Position numbers and translations under genes: made by a program. A stretch of DNA of 64,000 nt, taken from NCBI GenBank assembly GCA_963556195.1, contig OY744525.1:77659844-77723843 (forward strand). Reading direction: 5' to 3'. The first letter of the stretch is position 1; every line of letters starts with the position of its first letter. A model generated the notes under the pieces. The model was not told where the DNA came from. It made no database searches and saw nothing but the letters and a program-made list of their open reading frames with translations. Below, in pieces: positions 1 through 11,879 of this stretch. This DNA is from Sepiola atlantica (taxonomy: Eukaryota > Mollusca > Cephalopoda > Sepiida > Sepiolidae).

Positions 1-190
1 TAATATTGCAAAATTTTCTTCTATATACATAATCGTTTTATCGATAGAACTCTATATAATGATATTAATAATTGTAATAAGAGATTTTATTAAAAAAATA
101 GCGTTTTAAAAACTTTTTTGGAGCTTCTATTTTCAAGGGAGATAATTTACTTCCGATATTAAGTAAAATGTCAAATGTCGCTGAGATGTG

Positions 191-227
191 AAAACAGATA
201 CTACAGTTTGATCTTAGCCAGAAGGTT
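191..227 (-). pseudogene. U2 snRNA-like fragment
   Basis: On the minus strand this reads as the conserved 5' part of U2 snRNA, including TGGCTAAGATCAA followed by GTAGTATCTG. Similarity stops after about 37 bases, and the canonical 5' end, Sm site and 3' stem-loops are missing, so it is a fragment or repeat component rather than a working U2 gene. A second copy lies at 37393-37430. Confidence 0.6.
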
Positions 228-287
228 AAGGAACACTAAAAAATAATGTTTTTGTGACTAGGCATTTTTAAATGAACAAAAAAAAAA

Positions 288-743
288 TGGTGCAATTTTA
301 GTTAAAGGCCGATGCAGTTAATTATTTTCATGTAAAAGCATTATTTTGTACTTACTCAGTCATATTTTATCTCTCACGCCACGAAAAAGAATTTAAAAAT
401 ATCAAGCAGAACTTTAATTAAAACGATTTTTCCATTTTCATAAGGGCGATATGAAATGTCGAGTCTGTCATTTTCGGAGTGGCCGGTTAGCTAACTAAGG
501 GCAGATAAGTGTCGCTGTTAATGCCCTTGTCTATTCTACCGACCGCTCACAGCCCAAAATGTCGGCTCGGGCAAAAATACAGGTTGTACATCAAAATGGA
601 AAAATCGTTTTAATTAAAGTTCTGCTTGATATTTTTAAATTCTTTTTCGTGGCGTGAGAGATAAAATATGACTGAGTAAGTACAAAATAATGCTTTTACA
701 TGAAAATAATTAACTGCATCGGCCTTTAACTAAAATTGCACCA
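288..743. repeat. Foldback (long inverted-repeat) element
   Basis: Arms of about 150 bases (about 288-440 and 590-743) are near-perfect reverse complements, starting with TGGTGCAATTTTAG and ending with its complement. The central loop of about 150 bases contains weaker inner inverted repeats. No transposase is visible. It interrupts the dispersed repeat whose uninterrupted copy lies near 37400, which supports mobility. The flanking A-runs hide any target-site duplication. Confidence 0.8.
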
Positions 744-1429
744 AAAAATATTTTAAAGGGGGTGGTTAGTGTAGTATCGGTTCTGTTGTCATAATACCGT
801 CCTCCCAGGAATTACCTCCTCTGTAAGAGCTCAACATTTTTCCTCAAAAATTATAAATATACATAGTCTTAAATAAAATGTTTTTCACTTAAAATGCAAA
901 CCAATAAAATTGAATTTTCTGTTTTAAGTTTATTTTATTTAAAGTTTTCTTTCACTTCTTAATAAATCCTGTTATCAACATCCCCCCTCCCAATAAATAA
1001 TACAGCAGCCATGCTGGCCTTTCTCTTATTTTTGTTCAATTTATGCAACTGAAATAGGACTCTAAAAATACTTTTTATTTAGGGTTAATTACTATTTCAA
1101 TCACGTAAATTATTCATAAACAACTCATTTTTTTTAACTTAAACCATTTTTTAGTAAAAAGGAACAACTTAGAGTTGTTAATGTTTTCTTTTGTCGTGCC
1201 AAGTTTAACCATACACGTAAAACACTGAAATAAAAGTTAGGTCGGAAAAATATAGTCGCCATCTAAACAAGTCGAGGAAGACGCTAACTAAGGAACAACA
1301 ATAACTCAAGTTTAGAAACATGTCTTTTTTAACTAGAAAATTATGAAAGGAAGTTATCGTTCTTCCTTAGCTAGCTGTATTAACATTAACACGGTTTATG
1401 CTTATTTAATTCTGTGTAGTATATTTTAA

Positions 1430-1690
1430 TTCGTCACGATACATTCCTCCCGGGTATTACCTCCTCTTTTGAAGGGGAGGCAGTATAGTACACGTTCATT
1501 CCTCACGATACCATCCTCCCAGGTAGTAGTGTATTATCTATTCTGTTGTCATGATATCATGCCTCCAGGCATTAACTTTTTATGGGTGGGGGGAGTGTTT
1601 GTTCTCATGATATCATCCTCTTAGACATTACCTCTTCCTTTGGGGTCAGCGTATGTAAATAGTTGTTCATGATATCATCCTCTCAGCCTA
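1430..1690. repeat. Degenerate tandem repeat, unit about 60 bp
   Basis: Four to five diverged units contain CATGATATCATCCTCCCAGG followed by an ATTACCTCCTCT-like stretch and a G-rich stretch. Related single units occur at about 778-830 and 37540-37680. Non-coding. Confidence 0.55.
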
Positions 1691-1720
1691 GCAAAAATAT
1701 ACAACCGCAGGGAACATATA

Positions 1721-3376
1721 TTTGCTAGTATAGTATAAAATCAATACCCCCTCCTTTGTTTAGACATTTTTATTTTTGTTCTTCTACCAAAAAAGTAATA
1801 AAAATGAAATTTTTATAATAATCGATAATGCTGGCAAGTATTATTTTGGAGGGAATTCTTTTTATAAATTCATTTAATGATTTTTATTAGAGGAATTTTT
1901 AATTTATAATCTTTTTCTGATACTTTGCAAATACTGCATTTTTAAATATTACATAACAAGTTATGAATTATGATTATTAAATTTTCTTATTAAAACCAAT
2001 GTTAAGAACAAATAAAACTGATACTTAACATTCATTAAAATGTAGAAAGTGTATTTAATGGATACAACACTTCTCAATTGAGGTGTGATCTCTGTTTTAT
2101 TGCATTTCAAGAAAAAAGTTTCTGCAATGAATAGTAGTATGTGATAAAATTATTTAAATAAATACAGTATTTATTTAGCAGATAATCTGTATTTAATTTC
2201 CATAAACTATATTTATGATTTTCCTAGTGTTGTTAAACAAAAATGATTAGTTTAATTTTATTAGAGAGGTTTGGTGTGTATGTTTAATGTATTTAACATT
2301 CGAACAATATTATGTTCCTAATTATTTTTTAAACGTTTTAAACGAATTTTTCTTTCAAACACGTGGAAAATTATTTTATTTTAACAAAATAGAACCTTTT
2401 ATAAAATCTCGTTTGATTCAGATTTTTTTAAATTAAAGATATGTAAAATATGTATGAACTTCAGTTCAAACAGATTGAAAATGAAGCAACTGAATTGACT
2501 CAAAAGTTTGATATTAGTATGGAATACAGGCAATGAGCAAGGGAAAATTATAACAAAGTTATTGATAACCTCCTTAGAGTGAAGCCTAGAAGAAGAAAAA
2601 GAGTGTGTTAGTTCTTTCATGGTGCATTTTTCACAATGTTTCATTTTTTATTCAATTTAGGTTTAAAATTAAAATAATTCAATTTTAATTTATGATGTTT
2701 TTATTATGTTTTGAGATTTATGACATTACTCTAAAACTTTTCATTGTTTTGAATTTTAAGTACAAAATAACAATTATATACTTTCTTTAAAACTATATTT
2801 TTCCTTGGTTTCGATTTTAAACACAAAATTCAAATGTATACATATAATGGGTTAAAAATGGGTTTGCTATATGTCACTGCGCCTTTTTTATTTTTTTGCT
2901 CCTCCAATCATTAGAAAATGGCTACACCCCTGTTGCAAGTTACTTTTATTATAATCTGTAATGTTATAAACTAGGCTCGCGAGACTAATATAAAAAGTAA
3001 AAAGGAACAAAGACGAAGCGTTATACTTAAGTTTTCAATTTAGGCCAGAGTTAAACTGATTAGTTCTTCCCGGGCATTCTTTATTTTCGGTATCTCTCAA
3101 TATGCATGCCTGATAGTATTGTTAACGTCCGATATGCAAAGGGAGGCAAATCTTGACTCGACACTAAATAATCTTGCTTCAGTTTAATTATTTTTCATAT
3201 ATATTTTTCTATCCAATCTTTATTTCTAGTCATCCAATTTTATTTTATTTTTCAAAAACTCTTAAATAGTTTGTTATTCAATGAAGTAAAAAATGCATAT
3301 AACAATTGTAGACATTGTATTTCTTTTAGTTATTTATAAACATGTAAGATCAAACAATTTCGCAATTTCATTTCAG
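1721..3376 (+). other. Remainder of the last intron of gene A
   Basis: AT-rich sequence with no recognisable exon. I looked for the penultimate protocadherin exon (which starts ATGTATGTTCAAGA or similar in the paralogues) and found none, so it lies upstream of the window. The acceptor is TTTCATTTCAG, ending at 3376. Confidence 0.6.
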
Positions 3377-3666
3377 GTGTGTTCTCTTCTCAGTACTGTA
3401 ATCCTCCTCAGACTCAAACTGCTTTAACGCAAAACACAGAGATGCGACCCTTGGGACAGACTGTCAGTTACCCCAGTGACACAACAATAGTAGCCAGAGA
3501 CTTTTACACACCCTACATGAATGAAAACAGTCCACAGCCAGGCACCAAGTTTCACTCTGGTAGTGATAGCAATAGTCTATCTGGTAGACATTTACAATCA
3601 AGAAATGTAGCTACAAGTGAGAGCCAGACATCTATCAACAGACCACTGCCACCTGTCCCCCAATGA
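3377..3666 (+). CDS. Protocadherin A, terminal coding exon (partial gene)
   Basis: Only the last exon of this gene is in the window. It starts after the acceptor ...TTTCAG in the phase that completes a codon begun by a G in the previous exon, and reads GVFSSQYCNPP... to a TGA stop at 3664-3666. It encodes the distal cytoplasmic tail of a clustered protocadherin and aligns over its whole length with the terminal exons of genes B to F. Shared motifs are PLGQTVSYPSDTTIVAR, FYTPYMNENSP and the C-terminal SINRPLPPVPQ. YMNE fits a Grb2-type pYxN motif and RPLPPVP a class I SH3 ligand (inference). It is odd in having VARDF where the others have VARGF. The ectodomain exon and promoter are upstream of the window. 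Confidence 0.88.
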
Positions 3667-4455
3667 AATAACATGTATTAATAATATCTAAAAAAAATTC
3701 ATTTACTTATTTTACAATTAAAACAAGAAAGAAAAACATTTTTAATCTTTACAAAACATTTGGCTAATTTGTACAATTAAACCAATACAAAATTTATTTA
3801 ATAATGGAAAATAATGTTTTATAAGACAAACTAATTTCAAATGAATATCTAATTACATTGCTTAGTTGATTTCATGCTTTTAAAATATAATTTCAGTGAA
3901 AATAATGAATTTCTTAGTAAATTTTCTGAAAGATAATTGTGTATTTCATTTCTACGAATTTGAATTAAGCTAAATTTTCAGATATGAAAGATGCTATGAT
4001 TTGTATGAAAATGGCAAATGACATGTTTATTCATAGAATTATATGCATCGTACCATTTATAATTTTAAACATTAAAAAAATGTATTTGGGGAATTCATTG
4101 CTAAGAAATAAATTAGAAATTTTACCTTTTTTCTTTATATTAGATTCTTATTAATGTAAAATTACTAAAATATAAAATAAATAAAAATTGTTAGAATTTA
4201 CTTAATATATATTATTGAATTATATTTAGGAGTTAAATTAGAAGGAAATAAGTAGGCCATAGTGGATAAATACGTATTTTTTTAAATTCCTAATTTCATT
4301 TATAAAGTTTTATTTATTTCATTTTAGTTTTGTAAAAAAATTAAAATTGTGAGCATAAATTATTAGTGAATTTAAAGATAAAATATATGACATTAAATTA
4401 TTTCAAAGATAGCTTCTTTAACTAATAAGCTTATCAGCTATTTTAACAAAGAAGT
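3667..4455 (+). other. 3' UTR of gene A and intergenic spacer
   Basis: AT-rich, without coding potential. An AATAAA hexamer at 4107-4112 is a possible polyadenylation signal, but such hexamers are common by chance here. The promoter of gene B begins at the end of this stretch. Confidence 0.4.
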
Positions 4456-4632
4456 AGCCATTTTACACACATCACACAAAGTAGGACTACTGGCTTCCTT
4501 CTCACATGAAGTACACAAAAGAAACGGCAAGGGATGTTGATAAATAATAGCTGCTGCTGCTTGAGCTTTATGTTTTCTCTGGATTTATTTTTCATTTTAG
4601 TATAAATCCAGTTGGATTTCACATTGAAGGAG
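4456..4632 (+). promoter_or_regulatory. Promoter and non-coding 5' exon of gene B
   Basis: The bipartite element is AGCCATT at 4456-4462, then 18 bases, then GTAGGACT at 4481-4488. Downstream is a conserved stretch with TTCTCACATGAA and GGGATGTTGATAAATA (TATA-like), then CAG/CTG-rich sequence. The presumed non-coding first exon ends at 4632 with donor GAAGGAG|GTGAGT. The same order occurs before genes C to G. The start site of transcription is not determined; it probably lies within about 30 bases of the TATA-like stretch (inference). Confidence 0.72.
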
Positions 4633-6141
4633 GTGAGTTATTTTTAATAATTATTTCCATGTTTGTATACTATCAGCAGTAACGGAATATTGAAGTAATA
4701 TGTCGGATATGATTTCCATTGTTGATACAAAAGACTCCTTGGTCAGTTGTCTTCCATATTTTAATTTTATTTTTGTGTAGTGTTGAGGTTTAATTTGTTC
4801 AAAAATAATTCTCATATATTTTAGTGTTTTATAATTTGTTAAATTAGAAACATATCTGTAAACATTTTTACAATGTGAAAGCATTCTAAAATTCTAATAT
4901 AATTCATAGTTGTTTTGTTTGTCTTTCTTTAAATGTAGCCATTTTTGGTAAATATATCCTTTTTGTAAGCATGAATTGTTTGTGATTTGTCATTTGACAA
5001 GTAGAAATATTAAAACAATCTGCTTTTTTTTAATTATAAATAGTTCAGAATAAGTGCAATTATATTATGTTCTCTTAAACATGAAATTCAGTTGAATCAT
5101 TTTAAAATAAAAAAGTTAATATGATACATTCGAAATCCAAATTTGCAATGACTTTAGAATTTTTTTGTTCTATTAATATTGAATTCATGTATATTTAGTT
5201 ATGTTCATGAGTTTATATATAGTAAATTTTATTCAAAAGCATATATTCTTTCATATATTTTAATTATTTATAGATAACTCAATAAAATTATAGATTAATT
5301 ATTTGTAAATTTTATATTGTAAAATATTCAGCATACACAATCTTAGACAATTTATATTAAAAATGAATACATTGCAGGATATTACTTCCTGAATCTTCTG
5401 ATATGTGTTAGTTTTGAACTAATTAAACATTTTGTGACTGTTCTTTTTTATCTCTAACAATTATCTCATTTGAATGCAGCAATTTAAAAACAATTGTTTA
5501 ATTATTTCACATATTGTTATTTTATTTTTATATTTTCTAATACTTGTAAAAATGTTCAACAATCATCATACCCTTGTTTATTTTTGATTTGTTGAATAAT
5601 TTAAAGAGAACTTATAATTCATATTTTTTGTTCTATTTGTAAAAGTAATACACATTTTAAAATATTCTTTTTATATGATCAGACATAAAATATTTTGAAA
5701 ATAATTTTGGAAAGTAAAAATAGAAAATATTAGTAAATATGGAGAGCATTTAAATAAGTAAAAATATATTTTTTACACTAGATTAGTAATAATACATGCA
5801 GTTTTAATCGATTGATTTAATGACAAATAGAAACATTCTAATTTTTGCAAGAGGGGGAAGGTGATTACAGTCAAATAAGATGTAAAAAGAACTATGAATT
5901 ATCTGTTTCTGATAATGATGTAACCATCAATTTAAAAGTTTTTGTAAATAATATATTCAAAATTCAGATGTATTCTAAAGATTTAAATAGAAATATTAAA
6001 CAAAAAGTGTAATAAAAAATATGTAAGATTAGACATGCAAATGTATTTGTACTTAAATCAATTTAACTGTGATATTACTTTTACAGCTAAATTATTATGC
6101 AATTTTGCTAAAGGTACTGATATTAAGAATAAATTTCCTCA

Positions 6142-6146
<5 letters not shown>

Positions 6147-6212
<66 letters not shown>

Positions 6213-6257
6213 TTTGTTTTTATTAGTGATTGCAGCGTTCCCATTATCTTACAAAAG

Positions 6258-6308
<51 letters not shown>

Positions 6309-6490
6309 CACCGTATCAATGATACTGATAATAATAATAGTAAAACTACTACTACTACTACTACTAATAATAATAATAATAGTCATAATATAATATCCAT
6401 CATTATTATTACAATTATTATTGCTATTAACTATATTATTATCATTATTGTTATCACTACTATCATTATCATCATTATTAGTATCACTAC

Positions 6491-6521
<31 letters not shown>

Positions 6522-6592
6522 TTTATTAACATTATTATTATTGGTAGAAGTATAGTATGATTATGTGTATTAGAATTATTTTATCATTATTG

Positions 6593-6626
<34 letters not shown>
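6147..6626. repeat. Microsatellite cluster (TA, AG, ATT/ATC)
   Basis: (TA)n at about 6147-6189 runs into (AG)n to 6210. A second (TA)n lies at 6261-6306, then ATT/ATC/ACT trinucleotide-rich sequence at about 6328-6550 and another (TA)n at 6593-6626. Confidence 0.9.
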
Positions 6627-6629
<3 letters not shown>

Positions 6630-6879
6630 CTAATAATACATGAAAAGCTAAGTTTATACAGTTTCAATTTATTCGATTAGGAATCAGTTTTCAAAAGCTT
6701 AAGTAAAGCTCAATATTTAGGATATTAAATATTGAATTTAATATATATATATGGGTGTAAGAAAAAAGAAATGATGAAAATAAAATAAATGATGAAAGAA
6801 AAAAAATCTTATCACAATTATATCTAAGATAAAGATTAAATATTTATCTTTGTAGTTTCATATATATATATATACTTAG

Positions 6880-7170
6880 GTATATGCGAATTGATGGAGA
6901 CCACTAGACCAACGAGTCAAACGAGCTGGAATAAAAGAAGTGGGGAATAGATCACATAATTCTGAAGAACACATGCCATAATAGTATTTATAGAAAAGAC
7001 TGAAACTAGCAACATCACATCTGTGAGAGAGAAGGTGCAGAGAAGAAGAAATCACACCTTATCAAGAACCCTCAAATAGGACAGAAATTCACCAGCCCAA
7101 ATATGACAACAGTACTCCATACATGGTCTAATTGTGGATTTGTAGAGATAGAGATAATTCATTTGTATGA
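6880..7170 (-). mobile_element. Decayed non-LTR retrotransposon (LINE) ORF2 fragment
   Basis: Read on the minus strand from about 7165, the sequence gives LYKSTIRPCMEYCCHIW, the signature that follows the reverse transcriptase domain in Jockey/CR1-type LINEs. It is followed by a diverged stretch with stops in which the family's Y-(Y/F)-G-C region is still partly readable. It is broken and non-functional. Confidence 0.55.
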
Positions 7171-7972
7171 AGATTTTACTACTTTTTTAGGGTTATCCTT
7201 TCTATTGAGTGCTTACTTCATGAATTTTAACAAAATTACTTTTATTTACACCGTATCAAACATAACTTGCAAAATGTACCCTATTTAGCTTAACCATAGG
7301 TTAAGATTCTTTTTATTTTCACATAAGTTTTATTTCATAGTTCACTGAATGAAAGGGAGTTAACTCTAAATATTTGATAGTAAATCGTATCCTAAGATCT
7401 TCTTTTAAATAACATTCATCAGAATTAAAAGTATACATTTGTTCAGTCTCTAAAACTGTTCTGAATATTATAAGGTTGTAATACTCCTCTGGTGAATGTT
7501 AGTTAAAAGAACTCAGTAGGAGACAATTTACTAAAATTAAACGATTTTAATAGCTATTATTGTACCCATCAACATTTTATCCAATTAATTCCTTAGTAAT
7601 TTTTCTTATATATAAAAGTAATTTGCATAATTAAAAAGAGAAAAAAACTATGCATTATAATTGAAAATAACTACATGCATTATGATTTCTATGAAGAGAA
7701 ATAATTAATTAACTATATTAATCATAATTTTAAACTGTTTAAAATGTTCCATGTCAACAAGATATATTTAAATGTTATTTGTTTATTTAAATCAATTTAT
7801 TTTGTTATTATTTATAAGAGTATTTTTGTTATTGTAATTTTTACAAATTGAAGAAAAATGTAATATATCTGGAAAATATTTTAAAATAGTTAAATTAATA
7901 ATAGTTTTTTAAAATTTCAGATTGAACCAAAAATATAGGATATATTATTACCAAAATTCAATTTAATGAAAA

Positions 7973-10369
7973 ATGCTAATACAAGCATACATACTCCTGT
8001 TTGCTCTGCATGGCTATGTATGTTTAGATCTTACATATAATGTAGAAGAAGGAAAAAGTCCAAATACCTACTTAGGTAACATTGCAGCAGATTCTCACCT
8101 GATGGATGATGTAACAATTAATGAACAAAAGCAAATCACATTCAGTCAATTACAGAAAGGTGTCAATGGAAATTCTAAATTATTCCGTGTCTCAAAGAAT
8201 ACAGGAAAATTGTACACGGCTCAAACACTGGATGCTGAATCACTTTGTACTTACAATGTGGAATGTTTCCAAATGGTTGACGTTGCTGTGAAAAAGGCAT
8301 CCACATTCATCAAATTATTAGAAATCAAAGTTATCATAAAAGATGTAAATGACCATCAACCTGAGTTTCCAGATAAACAAGTCAACATAGAATTTTCAGA
8401 AGAATCTACCCAAGGAACAAAACGATTAATTCCAAATGCATTTGATCGCGATGTGGGAACTATTAATTCCCAGGTAACATATCATGTAAAAAAGAAAGAG
8501 AATGAAGCTTTCTCTCTATTTATTTCAAAAAGTGTTGATGGAACATCACAGTTAGCAATAAACCTAGAGAAAAAAATGGATAGAGAAACTAAAAGTACTT
8601 ATAATATTGAAGTAATTGCAAAAGATGGGGGATCTCCCCCCAAAGAAAGTACTCTGAATGTCCATATCACTGTAATTGATGTGAATGATAATTTCCCTGT
8701 GTTTTCTGAAAATCTTTATAATGTTTCAATCAAGAACAAACCAGATATTGCTGTGCCTATTACTACTTTATCTGCAAAAGATTTAGATTTTGGTAAAAAT
8801 GGCAAGATATTGTATTATTTCAGTTCAAAAACATCTGACATTGCTAAAGCTCATTTTGATTTAAAATCAGAAACAGGAGAAATCTTTCTAATGAAGAAAT
8901 TTACTACAAGCCAAAAATTGAAATATAAACTTTATGTAAAAGCTTCTGATGGAGGCAATCCTCCCTTAAGCTCTTTGGCCATGGTTAAAGTGAATGTGAT
9001 CAATGAACAGAACAATGCTCCTGTAATCGATGTGAATTTTGTATCTGCATCAAGAAAAAATACAGTTGATATCTCTGAAGATATTAAGGTTGGAAGTTTT
9101 ATTGCCTATGTGAAGGTTACCGACCAGGATGCTGATCAAAATGGAAAGGTTACTTGTAATCTTGATCATAATAAGTTTCAACTACAAAGTCTGGATACAA
9201 AGAAATATCAAGTAATTGTAAAGAAACCAGTGGACAGAGAGAGTGAAGATCACCATGACATTAGGATCAGTTGTGAGGATAAAGGAAATCCTCCTCTCAA
9301 AAGTGAAAGCAGATTTTCAGTCCAAGTGATGGATGTGAATGATGAACAGCCACAATTTTCTAAACAATTATTTAAATTCTTCATTGATGAAAACCAGAGA
9401 TCAAAAATTCCTATTGGCAGCATCAATGCCACAGATCCAGACTTGGGACTTGGAGGTAAACTGTCTTTTTCTTTACTGACCACCAATAAACAATTTGTAC
9501 CATTTCGAATCACTGAAACTGGATTAATCTCTTCAATTATGTCTTTAGACCATGAGTTTCAAGATACTTATAATTTTGAAGTGTTTGTAAAAGACAAAGG
9601 AAGTCCATCATTGAATAACACAGTGAATGTGATTGTTAAGGTGAAAGATGAAAATGATAATGCTCCATATTTCACATTTCCCAGTGTTAATCCTTATAAT
9701 ATGGATGTAACATATTACCCCCATCATACAAAGAACATCAGCCAGATAAAGGCATCAGACAGTGACAGTCAAGAGAATGCATTTCTAAAATATGAAATAA
9801 TCAGAGGCAATAGCAAACAGATATTCAGCATCAACCAGTACACTGGTTTGTTATGTTCAACTCATGCCCTAAGCCAACAAGATGCTGGCTCATATGAGCT
9901 AGAGTTTCTAGTGAAGGACAGTGGTAGCCCAGTTCTATCAGCTAGAACTACTGTATATTTGACACTGACCGTCAGCAACAAGACATCAGAAATGTTAAAT
10001 GCTGTTAACATCAAAAAAGATAACAAGATCCACCTGACTTCAGCTATTATCATTGTGTCTGTAGCAGTGACAATAGCTGTGATCATTACAGCTTCAATCT
10101 CAGTGTGTATCCTTCGCTGTTGCAATCCTCGAAGTGTTCCAGTAGCAGAAGGCGAATATGTGAGTAGTGGTCAGAGACATTTGATAAGTCCTCCTTACCC
10201 AGCAAATCCTTGGTCTAATGTTGCTCTTCCTACTAGTGATGCAGTCGGTATGAGAAGGAGCAGTCAACCACCAACACCCAGAATGCAAACCCATCCTTAC
10301 TCAAGAGCTCAACAAATGCTGTCATCTGAAGCACCAAAAACACAGCCAGCCCCAGATTCAGTATCACGT
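7973..10369 (+). CDS. Protocadherin B, large ectodomain exon
   Basis: Encodes residues 1-799 of a type I membrane cell-adhesion protein. There is a signal peptide at about 1-18, then six cadherin repeats: EC1 19-131, EC2 to 242, EC3 to 350, EC4 to 460, EC5 to 566 and EC6 to about 672. A transmembrane helix spans about 688-713, followed by RCCNPR and about 85 cytoplasmic residues. Calcium-binding linkers DVNDHQPEF, DVNDNFPVF, DVNDEQPQF and DENDNAPYF are visible; the EC3/EC4 linker is degenerate (NEQNNAP). EC1 has the protocadherin CX5C loop (C92, C98). By family, it should mediate homophilic neuronal recognition. The ATG at 7973 gives the signal peptide; an out-of-frame ATG at 7966 starts a short overlapping upstream frame. 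The exon ends CGT|GTAAGT in phase 0. The whole protein is 943 residues with the exons at 13830 and 14822. Confidence 0.93.
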
Positions 10370-11300
10370 GTAAGTTTTTTTTTTAATTTATATATTTTTT
10401 CATTAGCTTGTTTATAAAGAATTGAGAACAGTCTTTTTTGATAGAAAAGACATTTCTTTTACTATTTAATTATCCATTTATTCAAGATTACCTTTATTAT
10501 TTATAATATTTAGATTGGTTTCTTTATCTGTTTTTTTTTTGTTCACCCCAAACAAGCATAAGTCTTAGGAAGAGGTTAGAATTAACCGCTGGGCAAGCTA
10601 TTCAGACTTGTCCGCTGCTGTAGTAGCGATTCCATGATGGTAGGATAGTGGGGGAATTTTTTCACCACACTATTATATTTTCCAGAAATGACAGGTTTTT
10701 ATAGTGATCCAATTTATAGTCATTTCAGTATACCTACTCTTAGCTGCGGCTAATATACTCTTACAGCGGTTTCTTGATGCTACAAATTTTTGGTTATTTT
10801 CAGCTGACTTATGACAATTTAAACGATGAAATGCTTAGTGACTATGTGCATAATTAGCTATCCAATTCTTCCCTGCAATAATAATATATAATTTCACTTT
10901 TTGAACTCCTATATCATTTTTTTATTTACTTTTTTTTTATAAATTGTGAAACCCACTGAAATAATTTTTAATTATTCTAATTCATTTTCTAGCATAATAG
11001 ATATGGATATCAGCCTGCTTATTTTTATTTGTATAAGGATAAGTGATATTTTTTTGCTGAGTGTGTGAAGAATTTGCTTACTTATCTTTTTTATTTTACT
11101 AAGAAATCACAAAATATTCATAGGAATATTTGTAGATATAAGACTTCACAATTTCTACATAAAAAAAAACGAATTAAACATCTATAATTTTTAATCGTTT
11201 TATTCATTTTAAAATAGTGGATCAGTAAATGTATTACCTAGCACAGTTATTATTGCAAATTCAAATTAACGTAAATATTTACTGTATAATTATATGATTA

Positions 11301-11600
11301 ACTAGCTGTCTCAACCCATCTTTGCCTTGGAGTCTTTTTACTTTCATTTCTGTTTGGCTTTTAAAATTTTTTTAAAATATGCCTTTTATTTAAGCAAATT
11401 ATTTTTTGAAATAGAATTTTTAAAGTTAAATATTATTACTGCGACACCGTTTGGCCATTAAATTATTAATTGAACCCAATTTTTATAAAACTATAGCCAT
11501 CTTACTATCTATTAATAAAATTATTGGATGTAAATAGCATCCAAAACTTTCAATCTTTTAATGCATGAGGATTTTCTAACTATTGTAAAGCCAGAAATGC
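11301..11600 (+). repeat. Dispersed repeat of the ACTAGCTG family
   Basis: Begins ACTAGCTGTCTCAACCCATC and continues with TTGGCCATTAAATTATTAATTGAACC and ATTATTGGATGTAAATAGC. The same sequence in the same order is found at 50706-51020, so this is a diverged copy of one interspersed family. Its class is unknown to me. Confidence 0.6.
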
Positions 11601-11879
11601 ATTCTGGTGGTTTTCATTTTGTAATTTAAATATTCGCAGTAATTTATTTCAGTAAACAATTGATAAATAATAAATCTTATGTATAAAGTAAAGTGAATTT
11701 TTACCCCATTTCATTGACTATTATAGCTTTCCATCTATAGGCTGCATATACATTTCTACTTTGTATGCTTATCGATACTTGCTTCAAGCAAAAATTATTT
11801 AGTTTCATTCGCTTTCAATACTGTTTCTGTATTATCTGGCCTCCTATTCTTTCTCATCATCATATGTTTTATCATCTTA

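Larger units (their letters stand above)
1..1720. repeat. Composite repeat region inside the last intron of gene A
   Basis: Non-coding. It holds a U2-snRNA-like segment (191-227, minus strand), a long foldback insertion (288-743) and a degenerate tandem array (about 1430-1690). The pieces around the foldback also occur together near 37320-37700, in the same order and orientation: a stretch with ATCGATAG, the U2-like segment, the tract TAGGCATTTTTAAATGAA, and then a CCTCCCAGG-ATTACCTCC body. The two places are therefore copies of one dispersed element, and the first copy was later split by the foldback. Seen directly by comparing the two regions; the class of the element is not known to me. 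Confidence 0.6.
4633..7920 (+). other. 5' UTR intron of gene B
   Basis: About 3.3 kb between the donor GTGAGT at 4633 and the acceptor AAAATTTCAG ending at 7920. It holds TA/AG and ATT/ATC microsatellites (6147-6626) and a decayed LINE fragment (6880-7170). I see no other exon. The 163-residue reading frame through 6069-6560 is an artefact of the microsatellites. Confidence 0.55.

Noticed and set aside
191..227. Functional U2 snRNA gene
   Set aside because: Only about 37 bases match; the 5' end, Sm site and 3' stem-loops are missing.
1..3376. Possible middle exon of gene A inside the window
   Set aside because: No acceptor followed by ATGTA(T/C)-x-CAAGA and no phase-1 donor in frame; the exon must be further upstream.
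4456..4488. CTCF-type or vertebrate CGCT-type Pcdh promoter element
   Set aside because: No CGCT core and no CTCF-like GGGGGC/AGGTGGC core in the conserved part; the shared motif is a different sequence.
6069..6560. 163-codon frame rich in I, Y, T and N
   Set aside because: It is only the translation of TA, AG and ATT microsatellites.
9250..10294. Minus-strand frames of 64-87 codons that recur in all five large exons
   Set aside because: They are the antisense of the conserved protocadherin exon; their recurrence follows from paralogy, and they lack start context or independent conservation.
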